In this document: positions 7,976-15,990 of the stretch, piece after piece
How the letters are laid out: every line of letters begins with the position of its first letter
How positions within the stretch are numbered: the stretch's first letter is position 1
DNA from: Kribbella turkmenica
Lineage (GTDB): Bacteria; Actinomycetota; Actinomycetes; Propionibacteriales; Kribbellaceae
Assembly (NCBI RefSeq): GCF_004348725.1
Contig: NZ_SMKR01000036.1
Location: 1 to 48,312, forward strand
DNA length: 48,312 nucleotides
Reading direction: 5' to 3'
The notes under the pieces: model-generated
What the model saw: the letters and a program-made list of their open reading frames with translations, nothing else
Database searches by the model: none
Told to the model about the DNA's origin: nothing
Made by a program: the position numbers and the translations under genes

Positions 7976-8971
7976 ATGCGTACCGATCAACCCGTGCTTT
8001 CCGTCGTCGTGCCGATGTACGACGAGGAGGACGTGCTGCCGATGTTCTTCGAGCGGATGCACCCGTTGCTGGACGGGCTTGGGGTTTCCTACGAGCTGGT
8101 CGTGGTGGATGACGGCAGCCGGGACCGGACTGCGGCGTTGTTGCTGGAGGCGGCGAAGGACTGGGCGCAGTTGCGGGTGGTGCGGCTGCTGCGGAACAGC
8201 GGTCATCAGGCCGCGCAGTCGGCTGGGTTCCAGCGGGCGCGGGGTGAGTTCGTCGTCACGATCGATGCCGATCTGCAAGATCCGCCGGAGGTGATCGCGG
8301 AGTTCCTGGCGACGGCACGGGAACGGGATGTCGATGTCGTGTACGGCGTGCGATCCGATCGGTCGAGTGATTCGTGGGCGAAGCGGACGACGGCGCGGAT
8401 GTACTACCGGTTGATGTGCCGGTTGGTGGGTAAGCAGATTCCGTTCGACGCCGGTGATTTCCGGCTGGTGTCGCGGCGGGTGGTGGATGCGGTGAACGCG
8501 CTGCCCGAGGACGGCCGGGTGTTCCGGCTGGTGATTCCGTGGCTCGGGTTCCCCAGCGCCGAGGTGACGTTCGTGCGGGCGGAGCGAGCGGCGGGGGCGA
8601 CGAAGTACAGCGTGTCGAAGATGGTGCGGCTGGCATTCGACGGTCTGACCGCGTTCTCGGCGGCGCCGTTGCGGTTGGCGACCTGGCTGGGATTGTTGGG
8701 GGGTGGGTTGTCGGGGTTGTTCGTGGTCGCTGCGCTGGTCATCAAGCTGACCGGCCGGAGTGTCCCGGGGTGGACGTCGACGGTGTTGGCGGTGAGCGTG
8801 ATCGGTGCGATCCAGTTGTTGTGTCTGGGTCTGCTGGGTGAGTACGTCGCCCGGTTGTTCCAGTCCAGCCAGCGCCGGCCGCAGTTCCTCGTCGGCTACG
8901 ACAGCCTCGAAGACCCCGGCCACCACACCGTCACCGAGTCGGTCGAGGCACCCGCGAGGGACATGCCCTAA
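7976..8971 (+). CDS. GT2 polyprenyl-phosphate glycosyltransferase (GtrB/DPMS-like)
   Basis: A 331-residue family 2 glycosyltransferase. The GT-A domain covers residues 5-230, with VVDDGS at 43-48, IDADLQDPP at 96-104 and a QSAGF stretch between them. Two transmembrane helices follow (about 234-256 and 268-290), then a short hydrophilic tail. This is the layout of GtrB/YkcC/ArnC-type enzymes that move a sugar from a nucleotide sugar to undecaprenyl phosphate on the inner membrane face. Such donors feed GT-C enzymes, and four GT-C-like proteins lie in this window. The start ATG has a strong GGAGGT 5 bases upstream, so I reject the longer ORF opening at 7904. It is divergent from paralogue 1 across 128 bases. 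The sugar is unknown. Confidence 0.88.
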   Translation: MRTDQPVLSVVVPMYDEEDVLPMFFERMHPLLDGLGVSYELVVVDDGSRDRTAALLLEAAKDWAQLRVVRLLRNSGHQAAQSAGFQRARGEFVVTIDADLQDPPEVIAEFLATARERDVDVVYGVRSDRSSDSWAKRTTARMYYRLMCRLVGKQIPFDAGDFRLVSRRVVDAVNALPEDGRVFRLVIPWLGFPSAEVTFVRAERAAGATKYSVSKMVRLAFDGLTAFSAAPLRLATWLGLLGGGLSGLFVVAALVIKLTGRSVPGWTSTVLAVSVIGAIQLLCLGLLGEYVARLFQSSQRRPQFLVGYDSLEDPGHHTVTESVEAPARDMP

Positions 8972-8983
8972 GCTCCGTGCCTG

Positions 8984-9736
8984 ATGAGTTGGTACGACGC
9001 ACTCGAGGCCGGTGAACTGACCGTGCGGCCGTCCGTGGAGGCGGCGAAGCGGTTCGGCGTCTCGATCGACCGGATGTCGGTGTCCGCCTCGGCAGGTACG
9101 CCGCTGGCCGAGGTGCTGGCGGCGGTGGAGAGGTCGACGGCCGACGTCATCGTGTTGCGCTACCCGGCGCGGGACACGACCTGGTTCTCTGCGCTGGCGA
9201 GCGGTCCGCGCCAGGCGCTACTGGCCGACACGGTCGTGTACTGGTCTCTCGCGGTGGGCAAGGGACAGCGGCCTGCGCCCCTGGCCGGGTTCACCACCCG
9301 GGTGGAGGAGTCGGCCGACGACGAGCTGGTGGACGATGTGGTCGCGGACATCTTCGGCGACTCCGGGAACCACTACTGCGCCACCCCGGTTTTCGACCGC
9401 GCCCGCGCGCTGGCCGGACGGCAGGACTGGGGGCGGCGGCGGATCGCAGACACCGGCGCGGTGGTGCTGCGTGGTCCCGACCGGCGGGTGCTGGCGCTGG
9501 CCGCGATCGACCAGCGGCGTTCCTGGACCGAGATCGAGCTGGCCGGCGTCGTACCGGCAGAGCAGGGCCGGGGCCGGTACGGGCACCTGCTCGCCGGCAT
9601 CGAGGATGCCTGCACGTCCAGGCGGCTGGTGGTTTCCGCACAGGCCCACCAGACGGGCATCCAGCGCGTGTGGGCTCGCTATGGCTTCGAGCCGGTGCAC
9701 AGCCTGCTCACCGTCCACCTCGTCGCCGCTGGGTAA
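8984..9736 (+). CDS. GNAT N-acetyltransferase, WecD-like
   Basis: A 250-residue protein with a GNAT fold in its C-terminal half. The acetyl-CoA loop is GVVPAEQGRGRYGHL (Q-G-R-G-R-Y-G), followed by a late strand and WARYGFEPV. The N-terminal half (EAAKRFGVSIDRMSV, VIVLRYPARDTTW) resembles WecD/RffC-type acetyltransferases, which acetylate the amino group of dTDP-linked aminosugars. It is unlike the separate PseH at 29514. It starts 12 bases after the GT2 gene, probably in one operon, so the two may make and transfer one acetylated amino sugar. The start ATG lacks a clear ribosome binding site and may rely on coupling. The exact substrate is open. Confidence 0.75.
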   Translation: MSWYDALEAGELTVRPSVEAAKRFGVSIDRMSVSASAGTPLAEVLAAVERSTADVIVLRYPARDTTWFSALASGPRQALLADTVVYWSLAVGKGQRPAPLAGFTTRVEESADDELVDDVVADIFGDSGNHYCATPVFDRARALAGRQDWGRRRIADTGAVVLRGPDRRVLALAAIDQRRSWTEIELAGVVPAEQGRGRYGHLLAGIEDACTSRRLVVSAQAHQTGIQRVWARYGFEPVHSLLTVHLVAAG

Positions 9737-9778
9737 GGCGCTGCGGGGATCATTCCGTAGCACCAGGGTGGCGCGCTG

Positions 9779-10510
9779 TCACTCGTTGAGCTTCTTCTGT
9801 TCGACATGCGCGTTCAGCGCCGCCAGCTCCGGGTGCGCGTCCATCAGCGCGACCAGCTCGGCGCAGTCCAGCCTCTCCGCGGAGAACTCCTCGATCAGGG
9901 TGCCGAGCAACTTCCGGTCGTCCTCGGTGTCCAGCGTCAGCCGGTACGTCGACCCGTCGCCGCCGTCCCAGGGAACGTTGACCAACCGCATGTCGCCCGC
10001 CCGGTTCTGATGCAGGTAGGTGGTGACGTGCTCGCGGTCGACCGGCAGCGTCGCGACCTCGTCGGCTTGCAGGAGCCTGGCAGCGGAGAAGACCTCGTAG
10101 TCCATGCCGCGCGGGTAGGTCCGGGTCAGGCAGTTCGACACGTACACGTTGCCGGCGTTCTCGGCGCGGTACCGTTCGACGCCTTCGGTAACGACCGCAG
10201 GGTCGATCAGCGGGCAGTCGGACGTGACCCGGACGACCCCGGTCAGCTCGTGCTCCCGGATCGCGCCCGCGAAGCGGGACAGCACGTCGAGCTCGCTGCC
10301 GCGGTACACCGGGAAGCCGAGCTCGGTCGACAGCTCGACGATCGGTTCGTCGTCGGGGTTGGTCGTGGTCGCCACGATCACCGGCAGGCCGGTCCGGGTG
10401 AGCCGCTCCAGGTGGTGGTGCAGGTAGCTCTTGCCACCCGCGGTGAGCAGGACCTTCGCGGGTAGCCGGGTGCTGGTCGCCCGGGCCTGGGTGATGATGC
10501 CGATCGTCAT
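9779..10510 (-). CDS. pseF: CMP-pseudaminic acid synthetase, SpsF-type cytidylyltransferase
   Basis: A 243-residue CTP_transf_3/SpsF-type nucleotidyltransferase. The CTP-binding motif ARATSTRLPAKVL is at residues 9-21, followed by RVTSDCPLIDP near residue 100 and LTLDTEDD near 210, all usual in this family. It would activate pseudaminic acid with CTP, the last step of the pathway. It lies downstream of pseB and pseC on the same strand. The start ATG at 10510 keeps the conserved MTIGIITQAR N-terminus; the long upstream extension is not conserved. SpsF-type enzymes replace the NeuA-like PseF in many Gram-positive pse clusters. The assignment to Pse rather than another nonulosonate rests on the neighbouring PseB, PseC and PseI. 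Confidence 0.82.
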   Translation of the reverse strand: MTIGIITQARATSTRLPAKVLLTAGGKSYLHHHLERLTRTGLPVIVATTTNPDDEPIVELSTELGFPVYRGSELDVLSRFAGAIREHELTGVVRVTSDCPLIDPAVVTEGVERYRAENAGNVYVSNCLTRTYPRGMDYEVFSAARLLQADEVATLPVDREHVTTYLHQNRAGDMRLVNVPWDGGDGSTYRLTLDTEDDRKLLGTLIEEFSAERLDCAELVALMDAHPELAALNAHVEQKKLNE

Positions 10511-10593
10511 GAAGCCGCTTTCGTATCCAGGATCTCTGCCGGCCGGCGGCGCCTGCGGTGCCTGCCGGATGACGGGTGCTCGATCGTCACGAC

Positions 10594-11718
10594 TCAGGAC
10601 ACCAGGTTCGTCAGGGTCTCGATCACCCGATCGACGTCGGCGTCGGTCAGGTCCGGGTACATCGGCAGTGAGATCTCCTCGCGGTAGTACTGCTCCGCAT
10701 TCGGGCACATCCCGCGCTTGTAACCGGCGTTCGCGAACACCGGGTGCCAGTAGACCGGGATGTAGTTGACCTGGACGCCGATACCGGCGGCCCGCAGTCC
10801 CTCGAAGATCTCCCGGCGGCGGCCACCCAGGATCCGGACCGGGTACAGATGCCAGGCCGGGTCGACGTAGTCGCGCTGAGCCGGGGTCCGGACGCCGTCG
10901 ACGGGCTCGAACGCCTCGTTGTAGCGCGCGGTGATCTCACTGCGCCGCTTCGTGAAGCCGGCCAGCCGCTTCAACTGGGACAGACCGAGCGCGCAGGCGA
11001 CGTCGGTGAGCCGGTAGTTCACCCCGAACTCGTGCACCTCCTGATGCCACGGGCCCTCGTCGGTGATCTGGAACCGGGCCGGGTCGCGGACCAGGCCGAT
11101 GAAGTGGAACTCGTGCACCCGCTGAGCGACGGCCGGGTCCTTGGCGACGACCGCGCCGCCCTCACCGGTGGTCAGGTTCTTCGTCGGGAAGAACGACATC
11201 GTGGTGACGTCGGCCAGGTCGCCGACCGGGCGGCCCTTGTAGAACCCGCCGACCGAATGCGCGGCGTCGCCCAGTGTCTTCGCGCCGGCCCGGTCCGCGA
11301 TCGCTTGCAGCGTGTCGTAGTCGGCCGCATGGCCGGCGTAGTCGACGGCCGCGATCACCTTGGTGCGGTCGGTGACAACCGCTTCGACGGCCGCGGGGTC
11401 GAGCAGCGCGGTATCCTCCTCGACGTCGGCGAACACGATCTCGGCGCCCATGATCGCGGCGCAGGACGCCGTCGCGACGAAGGTCATCGGCGTGGTCACG
11501 ACCTCGTCGCCGGGGCCGATCCGGAGTCCGGCGTACGCCATGTGAAGCGCCGCCGTGCCGGAAGTGCAGCTGACCGCGCGGTGTCCGCCGGCCAGCTCCG
11601 AGACCGCGGTCTCGAACGCGGTGACGGTCGGGCCGGTGGTCAGCCAGTCACCGCGCAGGATCGCGGCGACGGCTTCGACGTCCTCGTCCGAGATGGACTG
11701 GCGGCCGTACGGGAGCAT
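10594..11718 (-). CDS. pseC: UDP-4-amino-4,6-dideoxy-N-acetyl-L-altrosamine transaminase
   Basis: A 374-residue PLP-dependent aminotransferase of the DegT/DnrJ/EryC1 family, matching the usual length of PseC. Motifs seen are CTSGTAALHMA (51-61), GDEVVTTPMTFVAT (70-83), the PLP-contacting GDAAHSVGG (150-158) and SFFPTKNLTTGEGG (175-188), where K180 should form the internal aldimine. It transfers an amino group from glutamate to C4 of the 4-keto sugar made by PseB. The ATG at 11718 overlaps the pseB stop codon (TGATG), showing tight coupling. A decayed copy of its 3' end lies at 5511-5571. Other DegT-family sugar aminotransferases are possible in principle, but the coupling to an inverting dehydratase makes PseC the best reading. 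Confidence 0.92.
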   Translation of the reverse strand: MLPYGRQSISDEDVEAVAAILRGDWLTTGPTVTAFETAVSELAGGHRAVSCTSGTAALHMAYAGLRIGPGDEVVTTPMTFVATASCAAIMGAEIVFADVEEDTALLDPAAVEAVVTDRTKVIAAVDYAGHAADYDTLQAIADRAGAKTLGDAAHSVGGFYKGRPVGDLADVTTMSFFPTKNLTTGEGGAVVAKDPAVAQRVHEFHFIGLVRDPARFQITDEGPWHQEVHEFGVNYRLTDVACALGLSQLKRLAGFTKRRSEITARYNEAFEPVDGVRTPAQRDYVDPAWHLYPVRILGGRRREIFEGLRAAGIGVQVNYIPVYWHPVFANAGYKRGMCPNAEQYYREEISLPMYPDLTDADVDRVIETLTNLVS

Positions 11719-12701
11719 CAGACGTCGCTCTCGAGGACCTTGGTGATGTCCTCGACCGAGTACCACTGGTCGTTGTTGTCCGAGGTGTAGTGGAAGCCCG
11801 CGCGGACCGGGATGCCGTCGGCCGGCGGGGTGTAACCCCAGGTCGCCAGGTCCGGCTGCAGGACGTAGCGCTCACCGATCGCGAGCGCGCGGCGGCCTTC
11901 CTCCGGGCTGATCATCTCCTCGTGCAGCTTCTCGCCGGGCCGCAGGCCCACGTCGTGCAGCGAGGCGCCGGGCGCGATCGCCTGGGCCAGGTCGGTGATC
12001 TTCACCGACGGGATCCGCGGCACGTACAGCTCGCCGCCCTGCATCTGCTCGAAGGAGTCGATCACGAACCGCACGGCCTGCGGCAGCGTGATCAGGAACC
12101 GGGTGCAGCGCAGGTCGGTGATCGGCAGCGACTTGCCCTCGGCGTGGAGCGCCTTGAACTTCGGGATGATCGAGCCACGGCTGCCGATGACGTTGCCGTA
12201 CCGGACCACGGAGAACCGGGTGTCGTACGACGCGGCGTAGTGGTTGCCGGTGACGAACAGCTTGTCGGCGGTCAGCTTGGTCGCGCCATACAGGTTGATC
12301 GGGCTGGAGGCCTTGTCGGTGGACAGCGCGACGACCTTCTTCACCCCGGTGTCGATGCTGGACTCGATCACGTTCTGTGAGCCGATCACGTTCGTCTTCA
12401 CGAACTCCCACGGGTTGTACTCCGCCGTGTCGACCTGCTTCAGCGCGGCCGCGTGCACGACGTAGTCGACCTTGTGCATGGCCCGGTCCAGCCGGTCCTT
12501 GTCGCGGATGTCGCCGATGAAGAACCGCAGCCGGGCGTCGTCGCCGAACAGTTGACGGACCTCCCACTGCTTCAGCTCGTCCCGGCTGAACACGATGATC
12601 CGGCGCGGGTCGAGGTTGTCCAGCGCGTAGCGGATGAACGTCTTGCCGAAGGAGCCGGTGCCTCCGGTGACGAGGATGTCGGAGCCGGTCAGGATGGACA
12701 C
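11718..12701 (-). CDS. pseB: UDP-N-acetylglucosamine 4,6-dehydratase (inverting)
   Basis: A 327-residue extended SDR of the FlaA1/PseB class. The NAD(P)-binding motif TGGTGSFG is at residues 12-19; STDKASSPINLYGATK (127-142) holds the inverting-class signature D129-K130 and the Y138/K142 pair. It converts UDP-GlcNAc to the 4-keto-6-deoxy sugar with C5 inversion, the first committed step to pseudaminic acid. The start is a GTG at 12701 giving MSILTGSD, with AAGGG about 13 bases upstream. It heads the pseB-pseC-pseF unit. Retaining dehydratases of the bacillosamine/legionaminate route are longer membrane proteins with a different active site, so they are unlikely. Confidence 0.93.
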   Translation of the reverse strand: MSILTGSDILVTGGTGSFGKTFIRYALDNLDPRRIIVFSRDELKQWEVRQLFGDDARLRFFIGDIRDKDRLDRAMHKVDYVVHAAALKQVDTAEYNPWEFVKTNVIGSQNVIESSIDTGVKKVVALSTDKASSPINLYGATKLTADKLFVTGNHYAASYDTRFSVVRYGNVIGSRGSIIPKFKALHAEGKSLPITDLRCTRFLITLPQAVRFVIDSFEQMQGGELYVPRIPSVKITDLAQAIAPGASLHDVGLRPGEKLHEEMISPEEGRRALAIGERYVLQPDLATWGYTPPADGIPVRAGFHYTSDNNDQWYSVEDITKVLESDV

Positions 12702-12792
12702 GTCGTTCTGGGCCCTTCGTGAGGACAGTTCGGGTCGGGGCGCACGGTGCGCAGATTCGTTACGATAGCCGCCTGGCCCGCAGAGGCCTCAA

Positions 12793-13530
12793 TCAGTGGT
12801 CTGCACGACGACCCCCGGCCGGATCCGGCCGCCGGGCGCGGACCAGCACCGAAACGCCGGGCAGCCTGCCGACAGGCAGGTACCGTTCAGCGGCGATGAC
12901 CGCGCTGAGTCCGAAGTTGAGGAGGGGGGACAGGTCGTCCAAGTCACTGCCAGTACTCCTCTTCCGCCGCCAGGCCGCCGCCGGCCGGAGCAGAACGTTC
13001 CACGACCTGACCTCCTCGATCCGCAGGCGAGCCGACGCGAGCAAGCTCAGCAGACCATCCCGGTCGTACCGGCGGAAATGTCCGACGGCGGTGTCGTGCT
13101 CGCTCCACAGCTCCATGTCGCACGGTACGGCGACCAAGGCCGTGCCACCGGGCCGGAGGACCCGGGCGATCTCCTGGGCCGCGGACTTGTCGTCCTCGAT
13201 GTGCTCCAGCACGTCGTACGCGACGACAAGGTCCATCGCCTCGTCGGCCACCGGAAGCGCGACCGCGTCGGCGCGGATCACCGGGATGTTGCGCCCACAC
13301 GCGACCGTCGCCCCCTCCTCGCCGTACTCCAGGGCCGTGGCGTCCCATCCCCGGTCCCGCAGCACCCGGGTGTTCCCGCCACCGGCCGCGCCGATGTCGA
13401 GGGCCCGGCCCGGTTTCTCGCCGGACCTCACGAGCGCGTCGAGCGACCGGGCGAGCACTGTGCGTCGCTCGCGGTACCACCAGTGCTTGTCCTCGAGCGC
13501 GGCGAGCTTGCGGATCTCCGCTGCTTCCAT
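12793..13530 (-). CDS. Class I SAM-dependent methyltransferase (HWWY family)
   Basis: A 245-residue methyltransferase. The N-terminal LEDKHWWYRERR (12-23) is typical of a family common in polysaccharide and natural-product clusters. The SAM-binding motif ALDIGAAGGGNT is at 43-54, followed by DVLEHIEDD and ARVLRPGGTALVAVP. A late aromatic-Arg block (GHFRRYDRDGL) is also characteristic. Members often methylate glycans or lipid-linked sugars, but the substrate here is unknown. I use the ATG at 13530; a GTG two codons upstream is possible. It lies between pseB and the GT-C-like paralogue 2 on the minus strand, so it may be cotranscribed with the latter across a 79-base gap. Confidence 0.8.
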   Translation of the reverse strand: MEAAEIRKLAALEDKHWWYRERRTVLARSLDALVRSGEKPGRALDIGAAGGGNTRVLRDRGWDATALEYGEEGATVACGRNIPVIRADAVALPVADEAMDLVVAYDVLEHIEDDKSAAQEIARVLRPGGTALVAVPCDMELWSEHDTAVGHFRRYDRDGLLSLLASARLRIEEVRSWNVLLRPAAAWRRKRSTGSDLDDLSPLLNFGLSAVIAAERYLPVGRLPGVSVLVRARRPDPAGGRRADH

Positions 13531-13609
13531 AGCCACAGCTTGGCGTCTGGGCAGGGCCCGACACCAGCGCGTGAGCAATCACGTGACCGTGTCGCCCCGC
13601 CGCGGGCCG

Positions 13610-15910
13610 TCAGCGGGCACCGACCTCGTAGATCTTGACCTCGCCGTCCTGGTAGCGCAGCACTGCCAGTTCGTCCAGCTTCGTGGACACTGGCCCCTCG
13701 CGCCGGTCAGCGTAGATCCAACGTACGCCGTACTGCCGCCGGACCTGTGTCAGCACCTCTGCGGTCGGCGCCGTCAGGACCTGGAGGGAGAGCCGGACGC
13801 GATCCGGCCACGGCGACGGCTGGGCCCAGTACATCCTGCCGTCGGCACCGTTGGTGGCCAGCGCCCGCTGAGTGTAGGCCCAGCCCTCGATCAGGGTCCG
13901 GCGCCCTGCCATCCCGCTGACGAGATACCCCCGCGCATCGCAACCGGGTTCCCGGGGACCGGCTGACAGGCACCAACTGCCGGTGACCACCACGTCCGAC
14001 GCCGCGGCGTGCGCCTCGAGCCACAGCGCGGCCGCCTGCTCGTCCGGATGGACCAGTGCGCTGGCCGCACGGTAGTCACTGTCCGTCCGGAGGGCCACGT
14101 ACGAGTACCTGGCCAGATCGATGAGAGACAGCGTTGTCACCACGAGGACCAGGACGGCCAGGCCGAGTCCACGATGCCCGGCCCAGCGGCGCCTCGTCAG
14201 CAGCCAGCCGGCGACCAGCAGCGCTGTCAGTACGGCGATCTCCATCAGTGGCCGTGCGAGCGCCTCGACCTGAGCCACTCTGGAAGCTCCGGACGGAAGC
14301 GCTGCTGGTTGCGTGACCTCGTTGTACACGACGCCCAGCGCCAGTGCGGACACGCTGACCAGCACCATGGTCCGGCGGCTGCGGCCTTCGAAGGCGACCG
14401 CCACCAGCCAAGCCGCCGCGGCGGCTGCGAACGGCACGACGGTGCGGAGGAAGTACTGCTGGCCTCCCGAGGGGTGATTGACCAGCAGCATGCCGGCCCA
14501 GCCGGCCGTGAGGGCTCCGACCAGCAACCAGGCGACCGGATCGCGCCTGGTCGACCGGACCAGAAGCAGGCTGCAACCGGTGAGCAGTCCGGCGGACGAC
14601 ACCAGGATCAGTCCGAGCATGACCGCGACTCCGGCGATCGCCGTCGAGTCACCTGAGGTCAGTGACGGCAGCAGCAAGCCGCCGGTGCCCCGCAACGACA
14701 GGTCGCCGGTGATCTCGCGGTAGTGCGCCTGGAACCTGGCGATGGCCAGGAACTGGAATCCTGATCCGCTGGTGCCGCCGGTGACGAAGCGCAAGGTGCC
14801 GAGCATGGCGAGCACCAGGATCAGGCCCGCGCTGACCGAACGCCACGGCAGCTTCCGGTCCCGAATCAGGACGAACAGCGCGGCCAGTCCGACAGCGCCG
14901 ATCAGGAGGGGCAAGGTCGACGGTTTCGATCCACCGGCGACGACCGCCAGCGCCGCACCGAGCACCCAAGCGCCTCGGCCGCCAGTGCGACGGAACAGGG
15001 CGTCGACGAGGAAGACCGCCGCCGCGGTTCCGGTGACGAGGCTGAAGGTCGTGGAAGGGCTGAGCAGACTCGCGGATCCGGTCGGCACGACGATCAGTGC
15101 GGCCAGCACTCCGGTCCACCACACATTCCCGACCTGCCGGGCCAGCGCCGCGCACACGAGCAGCACGACAACTGCCTGCGGCAGCAGCCAGAGCCGGAAG
15201 TACACCAAGGCGGGCGAGAGCCGAGTGATGTCCGCCGCGCCGGCCATGTCGGCGTTCGCGAACCAGTGGTACTCCAGCGGCTCACCGGCCACCTGCGGCA
15301 GTTGCGGCGGCATCGACCTCATCAGCTCGTGCACCATCGACAGGTGGAACAGCAGGTCCTGGTAGTAGGACGTACCGTCCGGTGGCGGTTTGTGATCGGA
15401 CATCGAGGTGAAGGTGACGAAGGCGACCAGCAGGGTCGCGCAGATCGCCAGCCCCCAAGACCACGCCACCGGCAGCGGAGCCGGTGCCGCGATCCGCCGG
15501 CACTGCCGCAGCCGAGGCAGCACCGCAAAGGTGGCCAGCGCAAGCAACGGCCAGACGACCAGCCAGGACTGCAGCCCCAGAGCCGTGAAGATCGCCCAGC
15601 CGAGCAGTTGATGGGCCATCCCGACCGCCGCACCCAACCCGACGTCCTCGGCCCAGTTTCCGGTGCTTCGCCACGTGGCCCGCAGCAGCAGTACGCCGGG
15701 CAGGACGACGCAGCAGCCGAAGTAGACGGAATAGGTGAGCACGGCCGCCAACGGCACGTCGATCACAAGCAGCCCGCCGACGCCGGCGACCACCGGAAAC
15801 AACCAGGGAACAAGCCGGCCGACGATCGCCGGACCGGACGAGCCAGGACGCGTGACAACGGATGGTCCCGGTGGGGGGATCGTCGTCGCGCCTGACTGTG
15901 CGGTGGTCAC
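13610..15910 (-). CDS. GT-C-like polytopic membrane protein, paralogue 2 of 4
   Basis: A 766-residue integral membrane protein, closest to paralogue 3 (15991), which lies next to it on the opposite strand; long stretches match by eye at about 60 percent. Shared elements are RSTGNWAEDVGLGAAVG near residue 85, YYQDLLFHLSMVHEL, GEPLEYHWFANADMAG, and the C-terminal outer domain with a Cys-containing GCDARGYLVSG, RRTLIEGWAYTQ and YGVRWIYADRR. The acidic/His-rich loops between early helices suit a GT-C lipid-linked sugar transferase, by inference. I choose the GTG at 15910, with GGAATGAG upstream, over an ATG at 15952, because the extra residues are not shared. The donor is likely polyprenyl-phosphate bound; the acceptor is unknown. 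Confidence 0.78.
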   Translation of the reverse strand: MTTAQSGATTIPPPGPSVVTRPGSSGPAIVGRLVPWLFPVVAGVGGLLVIDVPLAAVLTYSVYFGCCVVLPGVLLLRATWRSTGNWAEDVGLGAAVGMAHQLLGWAIFTALGLQSWLVVWPLLALATFAVLPRLRQCRRIAAPAPLPVAWSWGLAICATLLVAFVTFTSMSDHKPPPDGTSYYQDLLFHLSMVHELMRSMPPQLPQVAGEPLEYHWFANADMAGAADITRLSPALVYFRLWLLPQAVVVLLVCAALARQVGNVWWTGVLAALIVVPTGSASLLSPSTTFSLVTGTAAAVFLVDALFRRTGGRGAWVLGAALAVVAGGSKPSTLPLLIGAVGLAALFVLIRDRKLPWRSVSAGLILVLAMLGTLRFVTGGTSGSGFQFLAIARFQAHYREITGDLSLRGTGGLLLPSLTSGDSTAIAGVAVMLGLILVSSAGLLTGCSLLLVRSTRRDPVAWLLVGALTAGWAGMLLVNHPSGGQQYFLRTVVPFAAAAAAWLVAVAFEGRSRRTMVLVSVSALALGVVYNEVTQPAALPSGASRVAQVEALARPLMEIAVLTALLVAGWLLTRRRWAGHRGLGLAVLVLVVTTLSLIDLARYSYVALRTDSDYRAASALVHPDEQAAALWLEAHAAASDVVVTGSWCLSAGPREPGCDARGYLVSGMAGRRTLIEGWAYTQRALATNGADGRMYWAQPSPWPDRVRLSLQVLTAPTAEVLTQVRRQYGVRWIYADRREGPVSTKLDELAVLRYQDGEVKIYEVGAR

Positions 15911-15990
15911 CCGCTCATTCCAGCACGGTTGCCTCCCGCCTGGGGCGAGCAACGGGGCCCGGTAGGGTCAGCCCGAGAGCCGGAGGGAAG

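Noticed and set aside
9410..10510. Reading the cytidylyltransferase as part of Kdo or sialate metabolism
   Set aside because: No KdsB- or NeuA-type N-terminus is seen; the protein is SpsF-type and lies in the pseB-pseC unit.
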